In this document: positions 44,821 to 56,907 of the stretch, in pieces
How positions within the stretch are numbered: position 1 is the stretch's first letter
Layout: the number at the start of each line of letters is the position of its first letter
Source of the DNA: Earliella scabrosa
Taxonomy: Eukaryota; Basidiomycota; Agaricomycetes; Polyporales; Polyporaceae
Reading direction: 5' to 3'
Assembly (NCBI GenBank): GCA_022605405.1
Contig: JABYQQ010000004.1
Coordinates: forward strand, 310,001 to 374,000
DNA length: 64,000 nt
Translations under genes and position numbers: made by a program
The notes under the pieces: generated by a model
What the model saw: the letters and a program-made list of their open reading frames with translations, nothing else
Told to the model about the DNA's origin: nothing
The model's database searches: none

Positions 44821-46498
44821 GAGTTCCCCGACCCCGTCCCCGAGAAACCCCAAAAGCGGCGCGCCGTGGTGCGCGCGAGGTTCTGCCCTTGTCTCTGTGA
44901 CCCGTCTGTTCATCCATCCTGTCCCATTCCATTCGATTCCGTCTCTCGTCATTCCATTTTCCTGTGTACGGTCGTTTGATCCGGTGCTTTCTTGGACCTT
45001 TGCCTGTGTACCTCATACGGCCGGCCACTGCGCTGCTCCGGTCCCCTTCCCCCCTGCTTTATGCTCTTTTGTCGTTTGTCGTTCACGTTCATCGTTCATA
45101 CCCGTTCCGTCCCCCCGGTTGCGGTTTCTGGCTCCCCTCCTCATCCTCATCCAACTGCTGTCCTTCTTTTGTGTCCTTGCGTTGCTCTTGTCCGCGTCCG
45201 TGTCCGTGCCACCCCCGTCTCGAGAGAGTCGTCCCCATTTTGTTTCGTGCTCCGTCGTCCATGCGCATGTACACACCACACACCACACACACCACACACA
45301 CCACACACACCACCACACATACATCATACACATCTCGCCTGCGTTCCACACACTTTCCCGTACTTCCCCAGCTGTATCACCTACCTACCTACCACCACCC
45401 GCACCCGCAGCGGTGTCGTCGGCGCGCACGACCGAGCACCTGTCCACACACGTACACTGTCCCAGTCACATCCACGCTCGTTTCCCCTCGCACGCTCCTT
45501 CCGTCCCTCCTCCATTCCTTTCGTTGCGTTGCTCTCATCCTCGATCATCTCTTCTGGTTTCCGGCTCCCGGCTTTGACGGACTTTGGGTGTTTGGTTTGC
45601 AGATGGTTCGCGCGTTTTCTTCGCTGCTCCGGTTTACCTCCGAGCCCCGCCCCCCTGCATCCCTTCCGTTGCGAATCCTGGATCTCTTCGACGTCCATCC
45701 CATCCATCCTTCCGGGTTTGGCCTCCGCGCTTCCGCTGGGGGCCGGCCCGTCGTTTCGTATACCTTCTTCTCTCCACCTCGAGCATCTTCATCCCCCAAC
45801 CACAACACAACACAAGAACTCACCCTGACCCCCCTCGAACTCTTCCCCATCTGGTTCCTGCTTCGTCCCCACCCCTCATCCTTCCGCTTCGCTTCAGCTT
45901 CAACTTCATTTTTTTCCTGCTTCCGTTGCCTTGCCTGCTGCTCATCGTGTTCCCCGATCTATAGACGTGTATCATCACCCGTGTCACCGCGACCATCTGT
46001 GTCTGTGCCCAAGAACGGCCTGTCTCTCCACCCCCGCCGCACCGTAGCTACAGATATGTATGTGTGCAAAGCGGTTTGTGTGTGTGCAGTGGAGAGTTCT
46101 TGAAGTTGCGCTGTCAGGTTCTTTCGCTCGCTTCTCGTTGGTGTGACGTCATTGATGCCGGACTGTTCCGTCGTCGCGCGCGTTTCTCTGAATGTTTGAT
46201 CCTCAACCATGTACGTAGTCTCTCTCACCGGCACCCAGCCAACAAATACTCAAGTTCAACAGCGACACGCGCGTCTGAGCCTAGATGTCCAGTCTAACTG
46301 TCCAAGTATAACGCCTGACGTTGACAGCACCCAATCATACTACTCAGAGGCTGATGTTCCCTGCCGCCCGCCCGTGTGTATGTAATATGAGTACATACGT
46401 TCTCCCACTGGCAGCAGGGCTCGCTCTTACACTCTAACTAGGTCATCGACGCTACGTTGCTCAGTAGAGAGTGATTGAAGAGTTCGTCCTAAGCCGCT
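44821..46498. other. Pyrimidine-rich non-coding stretch after HSF
   Basis: The first 1.2 kb is strongly C/T-rich on the plus strand, so three overlapping plus frames stay open for up to 379 codons. The encoded Ser/Pro/Leu/Arg strings look like composition artefacts. It is probably the HSF 3' UTR and a following promoter region. Confidence 0.5.
45270..45322. repeat. (CACACACC)n microsatellite
   Basis: About 50 bp of CACACC and CACACACC units. Confidence 0.85.
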
Positions 46499-48955
46499 AT
46501 GACGTCGGACGAAACGAAGGTATGGCTGACCGCACTAAACCTGCTTTGTCGCCAATACTTATCTGGCGCGGTATGGCGTAGGACTCGATACACGACCCCC
46601 TGCGCTCTCAACACGATAGTGCGGACTTGTCGGGTACCAGGCGCAAGGAGAATATCGCTCCTCGCAGTAGCAAAGCCCAATGCACTGAGTCGAACGAGAC
46701 AAGCGGTAACTCTTTGGATGCTGGTCTTGACACGTCACAGCTGTTTAGTCGAGAGGTAAGCACGACGCGTCGAATCCTCGTGGCTTCGCACCATTCTGAC
46801 GTTTGCTTTTGGACTCTGATGGGTCCAGGAAATGATATCGCTGCTCGCGGAAACGCTTGACAACAAGCACTCTGCAGAGGCACAAGCCAAAGCATGGGAG
46901 GATACCGCCGAGGTAGTCAAGCAATACAGCGACGAGATGGTGCAGAGATGGAACAGAGAAATTGACGGGCTGCTGACCTATGTATGCCTCGTTACACCTC
47001 ATCTCGCCTTAGATGTGCGCTGACACCGCAATCGCGGGTTACTCTAGGCTGGTCTCTTTTCTGCAATTGTCACTACGCTGAACGTAGAGACATATCGGCT
47101 GCTACAGCGGGACCCATCCGATCAGATGTCCGCCATCCTCGTGCACTTATCGTCCCAGCTGGCCGGATTCTCTGTCAACCCCTCCTTCATCAATTCGACG
47201 CAACCTGCTTACGCCGCGACGTCTGTCGATCCACCATTCAACGCACCTGCATACGCCGTGTGGCTGAATGTCCTCTGGTTTTCAAGTCTCATACTCAGTC
47301 TCTCATCCGCATTCCTCGGCATCATGATTAAGCAATGGCTCGGAGAGTACAGCACCGGGCTGTTCGGGACCTCTCGCGAGATCGCCCGCCGTCGACAGTA
47401 TCGTCTGCGGAACCTCATCAAGTGGCGCGTCTCGGCCGTCGTAGCCGCCCTGCCTATCCTCCTACAGTTCGCCCTCGTGTTCTTCCTTATCGGACTCCTC
47501 CTGTTGCTCTCCAACCTCAACCACGTCGTCGCGGCCGTGTCCGCAGTGCTCGTCGCGCTCCTGCTCGCATTCACGTCCTGTGCGGTCATCCTTCCGGGAG
47601 TTTGGGCGGGATGCAGCTACGTGACGCCGCTGTCTTTCGTAACTTTCATCGTGTGGGAGAAGATCAAGTGGCAGTTGGGGGGTGTTCGATTGGTGCGAAG
47701 CCTGCTTCGTGCTGCAATCCGCATCATATCCTCGTCTATGGCGTACATTCCCCCCTGCAATTGCAGATCCCGATGGCCAACGCCGCAATGAAGCTTCACT
47801 GCTTGATGGACGAGCTCTCCTTATCCATTCCATTGGTCTGGGGAGGTCACGAGCGGGTGCACGCCACCAAACAGGCCGACCAGCTGGACAATGACACAAT
47901 TGCGACGGCCTACACTGTCACCATGGATGCTGGCTGGCTCGATGTGGCCGCGGTGTGCCTCGCGGATTGGTACTACCCGGACTTCTCCAGCTACCACGAC
48001 CACGTCCACACTGTCATCAGCCAGCATTGGGGAACCGGATCCAGCCTCTGGCCGAAGGAGGTCGCGAACTCGTATCTGCAGTTCGCCCATCGCGTCATCC
48101 AGAGCTCCATCGTCTATGGTCGGCCGTGGCGGAAAACAGAGGCGGTGCTGAACAGCCTTCTGGATACCACCCACAGCGGGATCCATCATACACTGTTGCA
48201 GAACGCCGAGATGGACTCAAAGGAGGGCCAGATAGACAGCCTTCTGGGAACCGCGGCGATCATCTCAATGGGTTCCGAATCTGAGCTGTCGCAGAGAGCC
48301 TATGCTCTCACCTCTGCCCTGCTTGCACGGCACAGCCAGCAGTGCAGTGCGGCAGCTCTCAAGATCGGTGGGTGTTCGGAGTTCTTTGACGAGACTGACG
48401 TTCGTTGTGCTGATACACGTTATGAAAGGTATATCTTCCATCGGCCACAAAATGCACATGTGCTGCAACGATCTGATCGAGGCGGATATGTCCTCTCCCA
48501 AGTTCCACTCTGCTTTCACCGTCTTGTTCGACGCAGTGAAGGTCTCGCTATTCTGCGCTGCACGACCCTTCGTTGATCCTGCATCCTCCAATGCTCTTGC
48601 CGTGATCTCTCATGCCGAAAGCACGCTTGCGTTACTTCAGAAGCTCCTCCGCAGCGATCTGTGGAAGCTCATGTGCAACATGCCCGAGCACCCAGAGCCA
48701 GCGAGGGGCACTGTTTCGTATGAGATCAGCAGCATCATGGTGCCCATTCTATCTTTACCTCGCTATGCACATTGTCTCGGCATGCTTACACCGCAGTTAA
48801 TCGCATGCCTGGAATACGGACTCGTTGATTTTCCCTCGGCTTCTCGACATGTACGAACGCCCGGGATCTCGTGGGATCGCAGGACAGCTGCTGTGTATCA
48901 GTGCAAGGCTGGAATACAACAGCTTCGGGACAGTACGCGGTCAAGTACTATTTGA
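46499..48955 (+). CDS. DUF6535 membrane protein
   Basis: Six exons: 46499-46519, 46582-46755, 46829-46981, 47048-47692, 47767-48367 and 48429-48955 (706 residues, phases consistent). The DUF6535 signature is clear: AWEDTAEVVKQYSDEMVQRW, then TYAGLFSAIVTTLNVETYRLLQ, VWLNVLWFSSLILSLSSAFLG and MIKQWLGEY. Two more hydrophobic segments follow (VVAALPILLQFALVFFLIG and AAVSAVLVALLLAFTSCAV). The C-terminal 370 residues are soluble and helical. This family is widespread and multi-copy in agaricomycetes; its function is unknown. Two alternative starts are possible because exon 1 codes for only seven residues. Confidence 0.85.
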
Positions 48956-49207
48956 GCTACTTGTAACCTTAGCATGTCCATCAGTGATCAGGTCTACCAC
49001 CGCACTTCATGTTCTGGGATGTGGTTAGCATGACAGCCCGACTAAGCGCGCCAAAAGAGGTCGGCGAGCGGACCGGAGAACGGGCCTGACCTCCGGGCGT
49101 CTGAAGTAAGCGTTCGAAAAGTGCCTGCTCACAAACTGCCACCATATTCTTTGCTGCTCTCATCTCCCCAGCGCGTGTGCTCAAAACAACTCCCTTTTAC
49201 ATTGAAC

Positions 49208-50120
49208 ATGCCTCACAAACGCGCCAAACGCTCCGTACGCGAGAAGAAACGCTCCGAATCGTATGTAAGCCATCAGTTTCCTCACCGATTACAAGGCCGT
49301 GACTGCGTGCGACAGAGGGAACGACATCGCACCTGGCGCAAAACGGATGATTGAGAACGAGGAAATCCCAAAGAGCGTCGCGCGCGTGTTGAACGCTGCA
49401 CGGATTCAGCAGGAATATGCCGAGAGGAAGCGGAAAGCCAGAGAGGAGGAAGGGGCCGGCCCGTCTCGCAAGAAACGCAGGAAGGATGGTACTGCTGCAG
49501 AAGGAGACGGGCATGATGATGGAAGGAGTCATTTGCGCATCATGCCTGGAGAGTCAATGGCGCACTTCAACCGGTACGTTTTGCAGTATCATTTCCTTCC
49601 GCATCAGCCCCGTCTCAAGCCCGAGATCTCGTCGTGTTCTTGCAGGCGAGTCGAGGATGCCATGCGCCATTCCGTGAAAGAAGCTATCCAGACGTCTTCT
49701 GCGCGCATGCGGCAAGTGCGAAAAGAGGAGCTTGTGGAGAGCACCGATGCCCGTCCGTCTGCTGCTGCGAAGTCGCAGTCGAGGAAGGGCTCGACGAAGG
49801 AGACGTCCGAATCTGAGGACGACGACGGACGAAGTCGTCAAAAAGCGAGGAAGACTGAAGACAAGCCGAAGGACTTCGAGAAAGTGTCCACCTCTGCACC
49901 AAAACGTCTGAACGACATCGTACAGGCACCGCCGGAGATTAAGAAGCTCCCACGAAAGGCGAAGAAGCTCGCTGCTCAGAGCGGACTGCAGAAGGGTGGG
50001 GGTACGAAATCGTTGAGTGAGGGAGTGCTGTCCATGGCGCAGAAGGCGATGCTGGAGGGGGAACGTGAGAGAGCAATCAGGTTGTATCGGGAGATGAAGA
50101 AGGGGAAAACGTCAGTGTAG
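49208..50120 (+). CDS. Small basic, probably nucleolar protein
   Basis: Exons 49208-49260, 49316-49573 and 49646-50120 give 261 residues. The last intron (72 bp) is in frame, but splicing it joins AHFNR to RVEDAMRHSVKEAI cleanly. It starts MPHKRAKRSVREKKRSES, a lysine/arginine-rich beginning. IPKSVARVLNAARIQQEYAERKRK and several further KR clusters follow, and it ends with SEGVLSMAQKAMLEGERERAIRLYREMKK. The composition resembles small conserved nucleolar or ribosome-biogenesis factors, but I cannot name the family. A GTGAGT...CAG pair just after the stop suggests an intron in the 3' UTR. Confidence 0.7.
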
Positions 50121-51577
50121 TAACGTTTCTGGTGAGTACCTCTCGTCATGTTCTCCGAAGGTCAATCTAAACCATTTACGACAACACAGATGTGTGCCCT
50201 TTTGCCCTGCATATGCGACCCTGTGAGCGAACATCGGATCTCAGGATCGTTGTTCAATACATCGAGAACCGGTCCCCAATGCCCGAAGACCGGATTTCGT
50301 TGTCTTCGTATGATCTCCAGCCCAAAGGAGTCGCATTCAGTCTACATTATTACAATACGCAATCTCTAGCGACGAGGAGCACGTAAGTATTGTATCATTC
50401 CACTTTTTGCTTTACACACGCTGACACGCATCGTTCGCGATCAATTCAGTGCCCGACACAAGGAACGCAGGTGGTGAATCACAGCCGTTCTTGCTCGTCA
50501 TTGTGTTTTGCTCATGGATCTATCTCACGGAGCAGAATGTTGAACCTGACTCAGTCATGCATTCTACTCGTCGGGATCATTTGGGCGGCGGCTGAAGCAC
50601 TCATTCGGAAGCGTCGTCAATTGCGCTGTCAAACGTAACATCGGGTCCAATACAGTCCGACTGGCTGCTTCCCTGCGCCCGCCCGTTGCTCGCGAGTTGA
50701 TCTGGACCACGACTAGTGAACAGTCCATTCCCCAGGCTCACCGTGCGTCGTGACACCGCCTGACCAGTGTGGCAGCTGGGCGGCCGCAGTGAGATGTAAG
50801 TGCGCGCGGGGCGCCCTTTCCTGGGAACTGCAAGTGCATGGTGTTGCAGGTTCTTCAGGCCGTTCGACCCGTTCGTGGTCAACAGCAGCTGATGCTTGTA
50901 TCGAACATTGTACTGAGCCATTTCAGCTGCACCTATCCAGCGGCTGTACCGGGCGCCATGGATCCGGTATTAGGTGCGGCGTCGGAGCGCTGTGTGTGCG
51001 CGGGACCTTTCTGCCGAATGGCCGGCGGTGTAGCATGTCCATCCATGCACCGGACTAGCTATGACAGCGTTTGAGTCGGAGCGACATGGCGACCGAAGAC
51101 CTGGTATATGCGCCTCCAACGTCCGCTTGCACAAACAGAAATCAAGTTGCCCGATGTATCACTGCATGTCACAAGGTATGCCCATACATACCCGGAGTTA
51201 GAACGTGACTACTGACGCCTCGGACATAGATGTGCATATGTATCGGCGTCCAGGCGAATACAGACGCAGTACTGTCCTGGCCGTACGGTGTTTTCTCTGC
51301 ATGTGAGGCATATTAGCGGCCTTCCGCAGTATCCTGGCTGTGGCCGGATCGTCTTGGCGGGTTTCGAGTTGACGTACAATGATGAAGGTTCAAGTACACG
51401 TCCGCCTCCCTGATCGTGGCAGAAACGGCAAGTGTTGTATGCACATGGACGCGGATATGGAACGCCGCGCTCCGTCTCGGCTCGGTTCCTCTGCACACCA
51501 GAGCCGGGTCGGGTACCGATGGATTCCTACACGGACCCGACCTGGGCTAGTAGCCCAGTAAGGTCTGAACGGCCAGC
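50121..51577. other. Intergenic, laccase upstream region
   Basis: About 1.46 kb. A frame at 50192-50386 between a possible acceptor and a GTAAGT donor reads smoothly (PMPEDRISLSSYDLQPKGVA) but cannot be linked to a gene. A TGCGCGC string at 50801 fits the metal-response element consensus TGCRCNC, a weak match in GC-rich DNA. Confidence 0.4.
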
Positions 51578-51584
51578 TATAAAA
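51578..51584 (+). promoter_or_regulatory. Laccase TATA box
   Basis: TATAAAA, 84 bp before the laccase ATG. Confidence 0.6.
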
Positions 51585-51667
51585 CTTGGTGAGTAGGCTA
51601 TCCACTCAGCATCCTCCCCACTGTCCCAATTCTCATCCCTGAGAACGAAACAGCGATACCGAGGACC

Positions 51668-53809
51668 ATGTTCATGCTCTCTTCCTTCCGCCGCCTGTCG
51701 TTGCTCGTCGTTGCAGCGTTGGCCTCCGGTAGCTTGGCTGCCATCGGCCCCGTCGCTGACCTGGCTCTCGTGAACGGGAAAGTCACTCCTGACGGCTTCA
51801 CTCGTGATGCGGTCCTCGCCGGTAACACCTTCCCTGGACCGCTCATCACAGGGAACAAGGTCGGTTTCTACGTCCATATATTGCCTTCTCCGCCTCACGT
51901 TTCCGCGCGCATAGGGCGACAACTTCAAGATCAATGTAGTGGACCAGCTGACGAACGAGACCATGCTCACCGCTACGTCTATTGTCAGTGTCTCTTCACC
52001 GTTCGGAACGAGGTTTTGCATAACTGATGAACTTGCGACAGCACTGGCATGGCATGTTCCAGCGCGGGACCAACTGGGCGGATGGCGGCGCCTTCGTCAA
52101 CCAATGTCCAATTGTTTCTGGCAACTCGTTCCTCTATGACTTCAGTGCGACCGACCAAGCTGGTAAGATCCTCGCAAATGGCGGCGGATGTGATGCTCAC
52201 ATTAGGACAGGAACGTACTGGTACCATAGCCATCTCTCTACCCAGTACTGCGATGGATTGCGCGGCCCTATGGTTGTTTATGACCAGCAGGACCCCCACG
52301 CGGCCCTCTACGATGTTGATGACGGTTCGTATAGTACACTGTGTAGGCATACTCAGGGCTGATCCCGATGTCTTCACAGAAAGTACGATCATCACCCTGG
52401 CTGACTGGTACCACACTGCTGCCCGTTTGGGTGGCAGACGGCCTGACTCGACCCTCATCAACGGTCTGGGTCGTTACTTTGGAAATCCCACGTCAGAGCT
52501 CGCGGTCATTAACGTCACGCCTGGGAAACGGTGCGTCGCGGCTCTGTTAGGCTGAGGACACGGGCTAACATAGCATGGCTCCCAGCTACCGATTCCGCCT
52601 CGTCAGCCTGTCTTGCGACCCCAACTACACGTTCGAGATCGATGGGCACGGCATGACTATCATCGAGACGGACGGACAATACACCGAGCCGCTGCCCGTG
52701 ACACAGCTTCAAATATTTGCCGGACAGCGCTACTCCTTCGTGGTATGTTCCAGGATCCAGCGTCTCACAGCCCTAGCATTGATGATGATATTGTTGAAGT
52801 TGGAAGCGAACCAGACGGTCGGAAATTACTGGATCCGTGCGAACCCGAACCTCATCGCCACAGGCGGCTCTGGATTCGCAAACGGTATCAACTCTGCTAT
52901 CCTCCGGTACGACGGAGCCCCGGACGCGGAGCCTACTTCCACCCAGAACGCAAGCCCCATCGTCCTTCAGGAGTTCAACATGCATCCTCTAACTGATCCC
53001 GCCGCTGTGAGTTATCTGCATCTCGTGTTTCGCTGTATAAGCCAAGCTGACTGGAAATGTGATACGTAGCCTGACGACAACGTCATGCCCATGACCCTCC
53101 AGGTCGGCTTCGTATGTATCCCCCACTCACGCTGATTGATTGTCGGTCTGACACTGCCATAGGCGGCCGGCAGCTTCACCATCAACGGCACCTCCTTCGT
53201 CAACCCCGATGTCCCGGTCCTCCTTCAGATTCTGAGCGGTGCTCAAGACGCACGAGATCTCCTTCCTCCGGGCAGCGTATACGGTCTTCCGGGGAACGCG
53301 ACCATCGAGCTTACCATCCCCGCTTTTGCTATCGGCGGGCCTCATCCTATCCATCTCCACGGCGTAAGCAATACCTACAGCTCTTGTTTCCGTCCCCATT
53401 GCTCATAATTGTCTGTAGCACGCGTTCTCTGTGGTTCGGAGCGCTGGCCAGACCACTAAGAACTTGGTCAACCCCGTCCGCCGCGACGTCGTGAGCATTG
53501 GATCCGGCAGCGATCAGGTCACGATCCGCTTCAGGGTGAGCACGATATGCTTCCCCAACTTCTGTACATTTTGATACGATTCTTTCAGACCGACAACCCC
53601 GGACCGTGGTTCCTCCATTGCCACATCGACTTCCACCTCGATGCTGGCTTCGCCATCGTCTTTGCGGAGGATGTTGCCCAGACTTCGGTCACAAACCCCG
53701 TCCCTCGTGAGTATTCATATGTTCTCCGGTCTGCGAGCCCCACTGACCGCGATGTGCAGAGGCTTGGTCGGAGCTGTGCCCTGAGTACATGGCCTCTTTG
53801 CAGGCATAA
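51668..53809 (+). CDS. lcc: Laccase (multicopper oxidase, secreted)
   Basis: Twelve exons: 51668-51859, 51915-51983, 52042-52162, 52211-52324, 52380-52530, 52586-52742, 52800-53006, 53070-53111, 53163-53363, 53419-53535, 53589-53706 and 53760-53809 (512 residues, the usual length). A signal peptide covers about residues 1-24, followed by the mature start [13 protein letters not shown]. All four copper motifs are intact: HWHG (L1), [20 protein letters not shown] (L2), HPIHLHGH (L3) and [15 protein letters not shown] (L4). The residue in the axial position of the type 1 copper is Phe, as in high-potential polypore laccases, and the substrate Asp in LADWYH is present. It oxidises phenols and lignin-derived compounds with O2 outside the cell. 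Exon 7 uses the acceptor just before LEANQTV. Confidence 0.95.
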
Positions 53810-54151
53810 GCTTCGGGCTGCTGGACGATAGGATAGTCATATTATTCACGGATCATAATCAAGAATTTCTTCATATGGCGGTATTTTATTGCTGTAATCT
53901 CCCCTAAAACTACAATTCATCATGCTGAACACCTGTCCCTCCTCACCGTGACCTGTCCTTCCTAGAAGCCGTCTTCTGGCAGACGGGGAGGAGTTTGTTT
54001 ATCAAGGACGCAACGCTACTGACAAAGATGATAACTCAAGAGCGTAAGTACAAGCGAGAGCAGCCAACACAACACGACGATATCAACCTGGAAGACGTCT
54101 TAGCAGCGGACGGTGGACGATCACGATCGCGTTGCTTACCTGGGCAACTGG
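53810..54151. other. Intergenic, convergent 3' flanks
   Basis: About 340 bp, laccase 3' UTR; nothing else seen. Confidence 0.5.
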
Positions 54152-54620
54152 TCATCCCCCAATCCGCTTGAACTGGTGATACCCCTCCTTTGCGACGGAG
54201 ACAGCGTCGTACACGAACCGTTCCGGAGCCAATTCAGTCCGATCGCGCAGGCGCCATCGAAGGGATATACCATTAAAGTTTGCGTGAAGTGCTTGAAAGT
54301 TAACGAGGGCATCCTTAGCAGACACGCGTTTGCCGGGATCCGCGTGTTTCATCGCGTCTACTGGGGATCGCAGCTTGGGCTCGAGTAACTCTGGGTAGTA
54401 CGCCTACATGCCGGAAAAATTCGGTGAAAGAAACACGTGCTTCCACTAACTCTCCTGCATACATGTCGCGCAACCCGTAGACATCAACCTTGAAGGCGTC
54501 GTAGGGGACGGTGGAGGATAGCTCCAGGACCTGCTGATTACGCCCTTTCCTACCTAGAAGCATAGGTTTCTCTCCTTTCTTGAACCGATGGGAGATCCCG
54601 AAGTCGATATAGAAGTACCA
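54152..54620 (-). pseudogene. Protein kinase remnant, module copy A
   Basis: Only the last two exons of a kinase related to 55062-56475 and 58660-59992 remain. The upstream piece reads VWYFYIDFGISHRFKKGEK, GRKGRNQ and SSTVPYDAFKVDVYGL. The last exon (about 54152-54400) reads SPVDAMKHADPGKRVSAKDA, APERFVYDAV and EGYHQFKRIGG and has no stop. The catalytic loop (HRD) and ATP lysine are gone; upstream of about 54620 the frame is lost. No TM-protein partner is found next to it. Confidence 0.75.
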
Positions 54621-55061
54621 GACGGGCTGCGCTCATGTCTTTCACGGTTGAGAGTGCCAGCGGTCATAGCGCGATCGTGTCCACACATCTTAAAGCTTGA
54701 GTTCCCGGTGATGTCTGGCCACCACAGCTGAGCGTGCATATCATGGGCCCTTCATGTTGTAGTGATCATTGCGCGGACTTGGGTTCAGCGTAGGAAGTGA
54801 TTGCACAAATTCTGAGATTGCCCGGCTATTAAGGGGATCAGCAATGAATCAACTTGGTACTCTCACCATACGCAGAGTGAGCTAGATGGGGGCGACGACG
54901 CTGACAGAGACGTTCTAACACACAGCTATTGCGAAAGCTACGAACGTACCGAGAAAGACTATACAGCACTATCGAAAGCAGAGCGTACTAAATCACGCTA
55001 GTCAGGCCACGCGAATGAAGTGAGGTCGGACAAGACCTACTAGACATTTCAACCCACCCCA
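54621..55061. other. Intergenic
   Basis: About 440 bp between the kinase remnant and kinase B. Degraded upstream kinase sequence may be included; no gene. Confidence 0.45.
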
Positions 55062-56475
55062 TTATCCCATGAAGCGCTTCAGGTGATATATCCCCTGTCG
55101 TGTCACGTCCACCACGCCGTACACGACACGCTCAGGCGTGGACTCCGCCCGTGGTGACAGTCGCCATCTAAGGGAAGAGTTGGCCACAGTGCTTCGAATA
55201 TCGCGGAACTTGACCAAGGCGCCTTCTGCGGATACTCTGGTTCCCGGATCACGTTCCCTCATCGCATTGACAAGGGGGTCCAGGAAAGCGAGCCCGTGAA
55301 ATCTCTTCACATATCTGTCGTCGAAACCATCATACCGTACGGATGGTGGATGTAAGGCGTACCTGAGTAAACTCCTTGTAATACAGATCTCCGAGAGCGT
55401 AGACGTCGACTTTGAAGGCATCATACGGTATTGTCGCTGAAAGCTCTGGCACGCTTTGGTTTCTTCCTCGAAGTCCCACGAGCATAGTCGAAGATCTGTC
55501 TGTAAACCGATGTGATATTCCAAAGTCGATGAAGAAGTAGCGGACTGGATGGTCGAGTCGAGCTAGGGGTGTGACTTCGCGCACGTTGTCGATGGAGTAT
55601 TTCAATCGGATTGGATGATGTCCATGAGGATACAGGGTTTGAGCATCCATCATGATATTCTGGGGCGCTATATCCCTGCACGTTGTCAAGTGTCCGCTGA
55701 TATGCTGCAAGGGGTCGCTATCCCGTAGAAAGTGGTACTCACCGGTGTGCGACACCTTGTGAGTGCAAAAAGACGAGACCCTAAGCAGACATGAGCGTAC
55801 AGTTGTGGTGCAAATGTCGAAACATACCTCCAGTGTCTGTTCGACGAAGTCAACGACCTCCTCGATAGCAGAGAATGGTGGATTGTTCATGGGGCGTAGG
55901 TAAGGTGTAACCACGAAAGAGAGGTTTGAGTCCGCGATGTCGTCCGGTATCACGTCAAGAACAGGAACACAGTGATTATGGGAATGCTGGACCCTGGTGA
56001 GAAACTGAGAAATCTCGATCTCAAGGCTCCCTTTCTCAACGGTCTTCAAGCAGACTAGGGTGTTGTCCTTCAGTCGTTTCGCGTCTAGGACGTGCGGTCT
56101 CTGTTGAGTCATTTCAGAGAGAATCTTAAAGAGGACTATGTCACAACTCACGTTGATGACGACCGAGTCTTCGCAGTAAGTCGGGTCCCGATTGGTGCCT
56201 TTCCATGACGGGGACCAGCTGGGGTGATAACGTGGTCGTAGGAGGTACCCGTGTTTGTGGAACATCCAGTAGCGGTCTCTCCAGAACACCTCAGCATCCA
56301 GCAGGTCATACGTTCCCTGCTCTGTCAGTGTAGCGTAGCCTGCAACATCTTCTGGAGATAGGTACGCATAGGCGGGCAGTGACTTGTCTTCATCCATGCC
56401 AGCCTCGATCCGAATCAAGGGGGTGTGATACTGAGCGAGCCTCAGTCTTAGTGACGTAAAAGGAGTTGAAGGCAT
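55062..56475 (-). CDS. Protein kinase B of the divergent kinase/TM module
   Basis: Five exons on minus: 56475-56152, 56100-55828, 55780-55743, 55675-55363 and 55304-55062 (396 residues). An alternative start is the ATG at 56397, nearer to the start used in kinase C. The N-terminus reads LPAYAYLSPEDVAGYATLTEQ and WRDRYWMFHKHGYLLRPRYHP. The kinase core has LVCLKTVEK (ATP lysine), EIEISQFL (helix C Glu), PYLRPMNNPPF hinge, GLVFLHSQGVAHRDIAPQN (catalytic Asp split by an intron) and FFIDFGISHRF (DFG). YDAFKVDVYALGDLYYKEF and DPGTRVSAEGALV close the C-lobe. All catalytic residues are present, so it should be active. The family is annotated only as kinase-like in agaricomycetes. It is divergent from the TM gene at 56908. 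Confidence 0.85.
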
Positions 56476-56907
56476 AACTCAACTTTACCCTCGAGGATGA
56501 ACGAAGAAACTGTGCTTGTAGCTCGTAGGTAGCTCGCAAACCATGTTCAAGTGCTGGAGGCGGCAAGGCGGCAGAAAGCTCGATCCACGTGGGCTTCCCC
56601 TTTATAGACTATGAGCGCCTGTCTTCCGTTTTGCACAGCCCAACCTCAACGTTGCGTCCGCGCTGCGCCGCTGACCCTGCCGTGATTTGCATTTCGACCT
56701 ATGAACCCAGCACGCCTCATGGATCAATTGCCTCGTGCATTGAGTATGCTTGTGCGACCTAAAAGCACGTATCTCGCAAGTGTTTGGGCCTTCCTGGGGC
56801 CTTCCCTGACTCTCGTCTTGTGCCACTCTCACCCTCCACAACCGTTCCTCTTCCTAAACAGCTAGAATTACTGTGCTATTATCACTTCACTGGTGGTTGC
56901 TGCAGAA
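56476..56907. promoter_or_regulatory. Divergent promoter of module B
   Basis: 432 bp between kinase B and TM protein 1. A C/T-rich run precedes the TM gene ATG. It holds the conserved 19 bp block at 56708-56726. Confidence 0.55.
56708..56726 (+). promoter_or_regulatory. Conserved block CAGCACGCCTCATGGATCA
   Basis: Differs from 60321-60339 at only two of 19 bases and lies at nearly the same distance (182 versus 178 bp) before the TM gene ATG. The flanking sequence is much less alike. Confidence 0.6.

Noticed and set aside
44964..46103. 379-codon plus-strand open frame after HSF
   Set aside because: Caused by C/T-rich composition; three overlapping frames are open at once, the product is low-complexity Ser/Pro/Leu/Arg and contains the CACACC microsatellite.
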